Assembly: GCF_005280255.1 (NCBI RefSeq)
Contig: NZ_CP040018.1
Span: 1,364,001 to 1,428,000 of the forward strand
Origin: Arthrobacter sp. 24S4-2
GTDB taxonomy: Bacteria > Actinomycetota > Actinomycetes > Actinomycetales > Micrococcaceae
Direction: 5' to 3'
Length of the DNA: 64,000 bases
The notes beneath the pieces were generated by a model. It ran no database searches. It was not told the DNA's origin and saw only the letters and a program-made list of their open reading frames with translations. Both the position numbers and the translations under genes were made by a program. Shown piece after piece: positions 56,770 to 64,000 of the stretch (its first letter is position 1; every line of letters starts with the position of its first letter).

Positions 56770-57207
56770 GTGCGCGAAGAGCAGGCTGCCGCGGCCCCCG
56801 ACTCCGGAACCAACGCCGTCGACTGGGCAGCCCTGGAAACGGCCGCCGTGGCGGCCATGCGGAACGCCTACGCTCCGTATTCGAAGTTCGCCGTGGGGGC
56901 AGCAGCCCTCACGGCCGACGGCCGGATCGTGAGCGGCTGCAACGTCGAAAACGCCAGCTACGGGCTCACCCTGTGCGCCGAGTGCGCACTCGTCGGCAAC
57001 CTGCACATGACCGGAGGCGGCCTGCTGCGCGCCTTCTACTGCGTGGACGCAGGCGGCAACGTCCTGATGCCCTGCGGGCGCTGCCGGCAGTTGCTGTACG
57101 AATTCCGGGCTCCGGACATGGAACTCATGACCACGCACGGAATCAAAACTATGGACCAGGTGCTTCCCGATGCCTTTGGTCCCCAACACCTGGAGGAACC
57201 CCGGTGA
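56770..57207 (+). CDS. cdd: Cytidine deaminase
   Basis: The 145-residue zinc enzyme converts (deoxy)cytidine to (deoxy)uridine. Motifs: APYSKFAVGAAAL, GCNVENASYGLTLCAE (His replaced by Cys as in Cys-type tetrameric enzymes; catalytic Glu) and MPCGRCRQLLYEF. GTG 56770 fits the family N-terminus and lies 5 bases after nupQ. It overlaps deoA by four bases. Confidence 0.95.
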   Translation: MREEQAAAAPDSGTNAVDWAALETAAVAAMRNAYAPYSKFAVGAAALTADGRIVSGCNVENASYGLTLCAECALVGNLHMTGGGLLRAFYCVDAGGNVLMPCGRCRQLLYEFRAPDMELMTTHGIKTMDQVLPDAFGPQHLEEPR

Positions 57208-58526
57208 CACCAACCCCAAACAACACCGAAGCGTTCGACGCCGTGGACATCATCCGGATCAAGCGGGACAAGGGTGCGCTCAGCCCCGCGCAGATCGACT
57301 GGACCATCGACGCCTACACCCGCGGCGCGATCGCCGACGAGCAGATGGCGGCCCTGAACATGGCCATCCTGCTCAACGGCATGGACCGGGCCGAAATCTC
57401 GCGCTGGACCGCGGCGATGATCGCCTCCGGTGAAAGGATGGACTTTTCCGGCCTGCGGCGGCCCGACGGCGGCGTGAAGGCGACGTCGGACAAGCACTCC
57501 ACCGGGGGAGTGGGGGACAAGATCACGCTTCCGCTGGCTCCGCTGGTTGCCGTTTTCGGCGTCGCCGTGCCTCAGCTTTCCGGCCGCGGCCTGGGCCACA
57601 CCGGCGGGACCCTGGACAAGCTGGAATCGATCCCGGGCTGGCGCGCAGCGCTGAGTAACGACGAAATGATGGCCCAGCTCCAGGACGTGGGGGCAGTGAT
57701 CTGCGCCGCCGGTGCCGGTCTGGCGCCCGCTGACAAGAAGCTGTACGCCCTGCGGGACGTCACCGGAACAGTGGAGGCGATTCCGCTCATCGCCTCCTCC
57801 ATCATGAGCAAGAAGATCGCCGAGGGCACCGGTTCGCTGGTCCTGGACGTCAAAGTGGGCACCGGCGCCTTCATGAAGGACGAGGCCCGGGCCCGGGAAC
57901 TCGCGGAAACGATGGTTGCGCTGGGCAGGGACGCCGGGGTCAACACGGTGGCCCTGCTGACCAACATGAACACGCCGCTGGGCCTCACGGCAGGCAATGC
58001 CATCGAGGTGGAGGAGTCCGTGGAGGTGCTCGCCGGCGGCGGTCCGGAAGACGTCGTCGAGCTGACGGTCCGGCTGGCCGAGGAAATGCTCGCCTGCGCG
58101 GGCGTGCACGACGCCGACCCCCGGGCCGCGCTCAGGGACGGCCGGGCCATGGACGTGTGGAACCGCATGATCGAGGCACAAGGCGGGGACCCCCGGGCAA
58201 AGCTGCCTGTCGCGAAGGAATCCGAGGTGGTTTACGCGCCCGCCGACGGCGTGCTCGTGGAGCTGGATGCGCTGGCGGTGGGCGTCGCTGCATGGCGCCT
58301 CGGTGCCGGCAGGGCACGCAAGGAGGACCAGGTCCAGGCCGGGGCAGGGGTCCGGCTGCACGCCAAACCCGGCGCGCTGGTCCGTGCCGGCGAGCCCCTG
58401 ATGACGCTGCTGACGGACACTCCGGAGAAATTCGGCCGCGCCAAAGAAGCACTGGAAGGCGCTGCGGTGGTTGCGCCGGAAGGCTCACGGCCGGCTCAGA
58501 AGCTCATCATCGACCGCATCGCCTGA
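57204..58526 (+). CDS. deoA: Thymidine (pyrimidine-nucleoside) phosphorylase
   Basis: The 440-residue enzyme splits thymidine or deoxyuridine with phosphate to base and deoxyribose-1-phosphate. Signature: SDKHSTGGVGDKITLPLAP, with SGRGLGHTGGTLDKLESIPG and IASSIMSKKIAEG; a C-terminal PYNP domain has GVRLHAKPGALVRAGEPL. GTG 57204 overlaps cdd (GTGA). With cdd and the importer it forms a pyrimidine-nucleoside scavenging operon. Confidence 0.96.
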   Translation: MTPTPNNTEAFDAVDIIRIKRDKGALSPAQIDWTIDAYTRGAIADEQMAALNMAILLNGMDRAEISRWTAAMIASGERMDFSGLRRPDGGVKATSDKHSTGGVGDKITLPLAPLVAVFGVAVPQLSGRGLGHTGGTLDKLESIPGWRAALSNDEMMAQLQDVGAVICAAGAGLAPADKKLYALRDVTGTVEAIPLIASSIMSKKIAEGTGSLVLDVKVGTGAFMKDEARARELAETMVALGRDAGVNTVALLTNMNTPLGLTAGNAIEVEESVEVLAGGGPEDVVELTVRLAEEMLACAGVHDADPRAALRDGRAMDVWNRMIEAQGGDPRAKLPVAKESEVVYAPADGVLVELDALAVGVAAWRLGAGRARKEDQVQAGAGVRLHAKPGALVRAGEPLMTLLTDTPEKFGRAKEALEGAAVVAPEGSRPAQKLIIDRIA

Positions 58527-58623
58527 CCACGCGGTACTCCCGGGGCGGATCCCGGCGGCGGCCTCCACGCCCGCCCCGGGACCGGTCCGGGAGAGATCCG
58601 GTGGCCCCGGCCGTTAGGAAACT

Positions 58624-59256
58624 GTGCAGGCAATCAACGACTTCATCCTCGCCGCGGCCGGACAGCCCTGGGTGCTCCTCCTGGTGCTGGCCTGCTGCGT
58701 GATCGACGGGTTCTTCCCGCCGATCCCCAGCGAGTCCGTTGTGGTGGGCCTGGCCGCGGTGGCAGCCACCGCGGACGTCCCCAACCCGATGATGCTGATG
58801 CTCATCGCCGCACTCGGAGCCTTCGGCGGGGACAACATTGCCTACCTGATCGGCCGCAGGGTCGGCACCCGCCGCTGGCGGTGGATGCGCGGACCGAGAA
58901 TGCAGACAGCATTCCACTGGGCAGGCAACGAACTCATGAAGCGCCCCGCATCCCTGGTCCTGGTGGCCCGGTTCGTTCCAATCGGCCGGGTGGCCGTGAA
59001 CCTGACGGCCGGGGCTACGCATTTTCCGCACCTGCGCTTCGTTGGGCTCACTGTGCTGTCCGCCGCACTGTGGTCTTCGTATTCCGTGGCCATAGGGCTG
59101 TTTTTCGGGCAGTGGTTCGAGGACAACCACCTGCTGGGTGCGACCATTGCCATTGTCTGCGCGATCCTCCTCGGGATCATTGTTGACGTCCTGATCAGCC
59201 GGTTGCGTGGCAGGCTACCGGAGGAACCGGCCGGGGAGTCCACATCAGGCCCGTAG
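58624..59256 (+). CDS. DedA family membrane protein (first of two)
   Basis: The 210-residue protein has about five helices and DedA/SNARE-associated motifs: FPPIPSESVVVGLAAVA, GAFGGDNIAYLIGRRVG and ARFVPIGRVAVNLTAGATHF, with the key Arg residues. DedA proteins act as lipid scramblases or affect membrane homeostasis. GTG 58624 follows AGGAA. It is 97 bases after deoA. Confidence 0.9.
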   Translation: MQAINDFILAAAGQPWVLLLVLACCVIDGFFPPIPSESVVVGLAAVAATADVPNPMMLMLIAALGAFGGDNIAYLIGRRVGTRRWRWMRGPRMQTAFHWAGNELMKRPASLVLVARFVPIGRVAVNLTAGATHFPHLRFVGLTVLSAALWSSYSVAIGLFFGQWFEDNHLLGATIAIVCAILLGIIVDVLISRLRGRLPEEPAGESTSGP

Positions 59257-59413
59257 CCTCGCGTCCAAGTAGCCACGGGATCAGGCTGCGGCATGTTTGC
59301 GTCCGCGAGGGACTTCCAGCGAAATCTTTTCCTCCGGCCGGAACGTAGCGAATCATGCTTCTGCCATGCGACACTAATTAGGATTTCCATCACTTCATAG
59401 GAGCAGGGCCCGC

Positions 59414-60142
59414 GTGGAATTTATCAATGAGGCAGTGCTCCATGCCGCAGGCCAATGGTGGATCTATCCCATCCTGCTGGTGTTCTTTTTTGTGGACGGC
59501 TTCGCGATGGTGGTCCCCAGCGAAACGCTGATCGTCGCCCTCGCGGCCTTTTCACGCCAGAGCGGCGAACCCAACCTGTGGATTCTTGGCGCCACCGCCC
59601 TGGTTGGCGCCATGGCCGGCGACAACATGGCCTACATGCTGGGTCGGAAGATCGGGCTGGAACGTTGGCGCTGGATGCGCAAACCCAAGGTGCAGAAAGT
59701 CTTCGCGTGGGCCCACTACGAGCTGGAGAAGCGGGGCGCCGTCCTGATTTTCACGGCCCGGTACATCCCTTGGGGCCGTGTGGCGGTCAACTACGTTGCC
59801 GGCACTACGTCCTTCCCGCACCGCAGGTTCTTCGTCCTGGACGCCGTCGCCTGCTTTACCTGGGTGGGTTACTCGATCGGGATCGGCCTTCTGGCCAGTT
59901 CCTTCCCCTTGCTGCATGACAATCCGCTGCTCGGAGCCGGCATTGCCGTGGTGTTCGCCATCATTCTCGGAATCATCATCGACCACCTGCTTCGCTGGTG
60001 GCACAAGCGGCTGGGTCGCAACGATGTGGTTCGTCCAGGCAAGGAAGCGGCTCCGGAAGAGGGCGCACATGCCCAGCGGGACGCCGTCGAGATGGCTCCG
60101 ATGGCCGTTCCCGCAGTCGCCGAAGCCGAACCCGGGCGCTAA
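59414..60142 (+). CDS. DedA family membrane protein (second of two)
   Basis: The 242-residue paralogue of the previous protein has matching motifs (AMVVPSETLIVALAAF, GAMAGDNMAYMLGRKIG, ARYIPWGRVAVNYVAGTTSF) and a longer acidic C-terminal tail. GTG 59414 follows AGGAG at a loose spacing. The 157-base gap before it shows nothing recognisable. Tandem DedA copies suggest a duplication with partial divergence. Confidence 0.9.
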   Translation: MEFINEAVLHAAGQWWIYPILLVFFFVDGFAMVVPSETLIVALAAFSRQSGEPNLWILGATALVGAMAGDNMAYMLGRKIGLERWRWMRKPKVQKVFAWAHYELEKRGAVLIFTARYIPWGRVAVNYVAGTTSFPHRRFFVLDAVACFTWVGYSIGIGLLASSFPLLHDNPLLGAGIAVVFAIILGIIIDHLLRWWHKRLGRNDVVRPGKEAAPEEGAHAQRDAVEMAPMAVPAVAEAEPGR

Positions 60143-60200
60143 ATCGGGGCCGTCACTTTCCGGGTGGCGCTGGAAGCCTTCCGACCCTAAGGTTGGAACC

Positions 60201-61352
60201 GTGACTGAGCCCATTCTTGACGCTGCCCCTGCCATCGACTTCGACCTCAAAAGCCTCCCCAAGGTTTCCCTGCACGACCACCTGGACGGCGGCCTGCGCC
60301 CGGCCACCATCATCGAACTGGCGGAAGCCGTTGGACATACCCTTCCCTCCACCGATCCGGTGGCCCTGGGGGAATGGTTCCGTGAATCCGCGGACTCCGG
60401 CTCCCTGGTCCGCTACCTCGAGACCTTCGACCACACCATCGCCGTGATGCAGACCAAGGAGGGTCTCTTCCGGGTGGCCAAGGAGTTCGTTGAGGACCTC
60501 GCGGACGACGGCGTGGTGTACGGCGAAGTCCGTTGGGCACCGGAGCAGCACCTGCAGAAGGGGCTGACGCTGGACGAAGTGGTCGAGGCCATCCAGGAAG
60601 GCCTCGACGCCGGCGTGGACGCGGTCGCCGAAAGCGGCCGTGAGATCCAGGTGGGCCAGCTCATCACGGCCATGCGCCACGCGGACCGCGGCCAGGAGAT
60701 TGCCGAACTGGCAGTCCGTCACCGCGACAACGGGGCCGTTGGCTTCGACATCGCCGGAGCCGAAGATGGGTTCCTGCCGGCACGCTTCCGCGACGCCTTC
60801 ACCTACCTTGCCCAGCACAACTTCCCCGCCACGGTCCACGCCGGCGAAGCTGCAGGCCTGGAAAGCATCCAGTCCGCCCTCGTTGACGGCCGGGCCCTGC
60901 GCCTGGGCCACGGCGTGCGCATCGCCGAGGACATCACGGTCGAATTCGACGACGAAGACTCCGCCGACGGGGACGAAGCCGACGGGAACATCGGCATGGT
61001 GACGCTCGGTGAGCTCTCCAGCTGGATCCGCGACCGAGGCATCGCCCTGGAAATTTGCCCGTCCTCCAACCTGCAGACGGGCGCCATCGCCGGCTTCGGT
61101 GAGGGCATCGAAAGCCACCCGCTGGACATGCTGTACCAGCTCGGCTTCAACGTGACGATCAACACCGACAACCGTTTGATGAGCGGCGTCACCCTCACCG
61201 ACGAGTTCGAGCTGCTGGTGGAAACCTTCGACTACGACCTCGACGACCTGCTGGAGCTGACGCTCAACGCCGCCGAGGCCGCGTTCCTGCCGCTGGAGGA
61301 AAAGGAAGCCCTCGTCGAGTACATCAACGACGCCTACGCCAGCCTTGCCTAA
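60201..61352 (+). CDS. add: Adenosine deaminase
   Basis: The 383-residue zinc hydrolase converts adenosine to inosine. Motifs: SLHDHLDGGLRP (metal His), FPATVHAGEAAGLES, ALRLGHGVRIAED, EICPSSNLQTG and TINTDNRLMSG. An acidic insert (DEDSADGDEADG) interrupts the loop after LGHGVRIAED. GTG 60201. It completes the nucleoside-salvage set with purine capacity and overlaps mazG. Confidence 0.95.
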   Translation: MTEPILDAAPAIDFDLKSLPKVSLHDHLDGGLRPATIIELAEAVGHTLPSTDPVALGEWFRESADSGSLVRYLETFDHTIAVMQTKEGLFRVAKEFVEDLADDGVVYGEVRWAPEQHLQKGLTLDEVVEAIQEGLDAGVDAVAESGREIQVGQLITAMRHADRGQEIAELAVRHRDNGAVGFDIAGAEDGFLPARFRDAFTYLAQHNFPATVHAGEAAGLESIQSALVDGRALRLGHGVRIAEDITVEFDDEDSADGDEADGNIGMVTLGELSSWIRDRGIALEICPSSNLQTGAIAGFGEGIESHPLDMLYQLGFNVTINTDNRLMSGVTLTDEFELLVETFDYDLDDLLELTLNAAEAAFLPLEEKEALVEYINDAYASLA

Positions 61353-62052
61353 AGACGGTCCGAGCCCGGTTGCCTCCTTGGTGGCCAACATCGCCGCCCT
61401 CCGGGAGCATTGCCCCTGGATGGGGGCGCTGACCCACGAGTCCCTGGTGGAGTACCTCCTCGAGGAGGCCTTTGAAGTTGCCGAAACAATCGAAACCGGC
61501 GGCGACGAAGCAGAGCTCCGAGGGGAGCTTGGCGACGTACTGCTCCAGGTGGTGCTGCACGCCCGCCTGGCCGAGGAACGCGGCAGCTTCGGTTTCGAGG
61601 ACGTCGTCCAGGGCCTCACCGCGAAGCTGATCCGCCGGAATCCGCACGTGTTCCGGCCGGACGGCTCGCTGCAGGACACCTTTCCGGCCAGCGTGGAGGA
61701 GATCGTCCGCAAGTGGGACTCCATCAAACTGGCCGAGAAGCCGGAACGCGGTGATCCCTTCGAAGGAATTCCGCAGGCCCTCCCGGCTCTCGCCCGCGCC
61801 CAGAAGTCATTGGATCGTGCCGGGCGGGCAGGGCTGGTGGCTGATCCCGCCAGCACCGGATCCGGGCAGGCCCAGCCGCCGGTAGTGGGGTCCTTCAGCT
61901 CTGAAGAGGAGCTGGGCGAGCTGCTGCTCGCCGTTGTCTCCACTGCCCGGACCAGGGGCCTCGACGCCGAACGCGCCCTCCGCGGGGCCGTCCGGCGGTA
62001 TCAGGACAGCAACCGCCTGGCCAGCCGGCACACTTCCGCGACGGGATCATGA
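61345..62052 (+). CDS. mazG: MazG family nucleoside triphosphate pyrophosphohydrolase
   Basis: The 235-residue protein has the MazG metal motif LVEYLLEEAFEVAETIE ... LRGELGDVLLQVVLHARLA, residues 25-90, then RRNPHVFR and KWDSIKLAEK. It is a house-cleaning NTPase that hydrolyses non-canonical or excess NTPs. A second, degenerate copy of the domain occupies the C-terminus (FSSEEELGELLLAVVSTARTR). TTG 61345 overlaps add by 8 bases. Confidence 0.9.
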   Translation: MPKDGPSPVASLVANIAALREHCPWMGALTHESLVEYLLEEAFEVAETIETGGDEAELRGELGDVLLQVVLHARLAEERGSFGFEDVVQGLTAKLIRRNPHVFRPDGSLQDTFPASVEEIVRKWDSIKLAEKPERGDPFEGIPQALPALARAQKSLDRAGRAGLVADPASTGSGQAQPPVVGSFSSEEELGELLLAVVSTARTRGLDAERALRGAVRRYQDSNRLASRHTSATGS

Positions 62053-62105
62053 CGTCCGGGTGCTGGATAGGTTTCCGTAACCTGCAACACTCTCGACTAC
62101 GCTAG

Positions 62106-63455
<1,350 letters not shown>

Positions 63456-63464
63456 CATCCAAGA

Positions 63465-63516
63465 AAACAGCTGACCGGTGGCTATGGTTGAAAGACCATG
63501 GCCACCGGTTCTGTTT
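63465..63516 (+). terminator. Terminator of eno
   Basis: A 15-bp stem (63474-63488 with 63495-63509, one G-U pair) is extended by AAACAG/CTGTTT and followed by TTTT, close after the eno stop codon. Confidence 0.85.
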
Positions 63517-63590
63517 TGTGCCAAGGACCGGTTCGCGGCCAGAACCGAGCACAGCACGGACCATTCATTACAGGAGTGTCATGCCCACCC

Positions 63591-64000
63591 GCCGTCCCAA
63601 GGTTCCCCGGGCTACGCCCGCGGTGCGTCAGTCCAAGGACGCCGACGACGGCGCTGACGTCATCCGCGCGGATTTCGGCGCGACGCGGCACCTGCCCGCC
63701 GCCGAGGCCAAGCCGCCTGCTGCGCCCGGGAAAGCCACCACAGCAAGCCGCCTGGGGACGTCGGTCAAAGCCGGGGTTGCTGCCGGCAAGCAGGCCGCCG
63801 GCCGTCCGACTGGCAGCCAGCCAGCGGGCCAATCCACCCGGGCGTCCGGGAAAAATGCAGCGGATGAGAACCTCGATCCCGTCCCTGCCAAGGCGTTTTC
63901 CGGACGGATGCTGGCCCTGGCCGTCGTCATGATTGCCATCACCATTATGCTGGCCCCCACCGTCAAGATCTTTATCGACAAACGGGCCGAGATCGCCGCA
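63591..64000 (+). CDS. Septum formation initiator (DivIC/FtsB-like), 3' end outside the window
   Basis: The visible 136 residues comprise a long basic, disordered N-terminus (MPTRRPKVPRATPAVRQSKD, then Ala/Lys/Gly-rich) and a membrane helix (MLALAVVMIAITIMLAPTV) followed by KIFIDKRAEIAA, the start of a coiled coil. That layout and the position after eno match actinobacterial DivIC/FtsB proteins of the divisome. ATG 63591 has CAGGAG upstream. Cut by the window edge. Confidence 0.8.

Overview
The window is high-GC actinobacterial chromosome, most consistent with Arthrobacter/Pseudarthrobacter (Micrococcaceae). The basis is gene content: monomeric NADP-isocitrate dehydrogenase, sdhCDAB, a ChvE/MmsAB-type sugar importer, glyA-folD, GTG/TTG starts in short overlapping operons, and a LAXTG-anchored wall protein. 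I see no tRNA, rRNA, CRISPR array, insertion sequence or prophage. It reads as housekeeping chromosome with a few accessory islets.

Layout. 0-5.6 kb: a secreted V8/trypsin-like protease with a frameshift, icd, an SRPBCC protein, and a large-subunit catalase (katE) eroded by several internal deletions. 5.6-10.2 kb (minus strand): a Ser/Thr kinase with an overlapping lipoprotein, a repeat-rich LAXTG surface protein, and a Pro/Ala/Gly-rich secreted protein. 10.3-13.8 kb: a Gfo/Idh/MocA oxidoreductase and a MacB/FtsX-type ABC pair. 13.9-19.4 kb (minus strand): ROK repressor, MmsA, MmsB and ChvE-like binding protein; the same 17-bp box lies upstream of the ROK gene and of mmsA. 19.5-26.6 kb: nitrilase-superfamily hydrolase, PucR-type regulator, alanine racemase, APC permease and flavin monoamine oxidase, possibly one amino-acid catabolic unit. 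26.6-31.9 kb: gamma-carbonic anhydrase-like protein, DUF2231-like protein, methyltransferase, purU, then a ZTP (pfl) riboswitch ahead of glyA-folD. 32-37.2 kb: LuxR-type two-component system, SHOCT protein and a DrrAB/NodIJ-like ABC exporter. 37.2-42.2 kb: membrane protein, xthA, trpS, 2'-5' RNA ligase-like protein, YihY/BrkB protein and alpha/beta hydrolase. 42.3-48.7 kb: sdhCDAB, mannose-1-phosphate guanylyltransferase, M20 amidohydrolase. 48.7-50.8 kb: ohrR-ohr and a CurA-like reductase. 51-61.4 kb: nucleoside uptake and salvage (BmpA-like lipoprotein, ATPase, two permeases, cdd, deoA, two DedA proteins, add). 61.3-64 kb: mazG, eno and the start of a DivIC/FtsB-like gene.

Assembly caution. 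Seven otherwise well-conserved genes (secreted protease, Ser/Thr kinase, PucR regulator, histidine kinase, sdhB, sdhD, nucleoside permease) each carry one frameshift that a single added base would repair. In at least five the repair falls in a run of three to four G/C bases. Because sdhB and sdhD are core respiratory genes, the simplest reading is systematic homopolymer under-calling in the source sequence rather than mass gene decay. The catalase is different: whole blocks are missing, so it is a genuine pseudogene.
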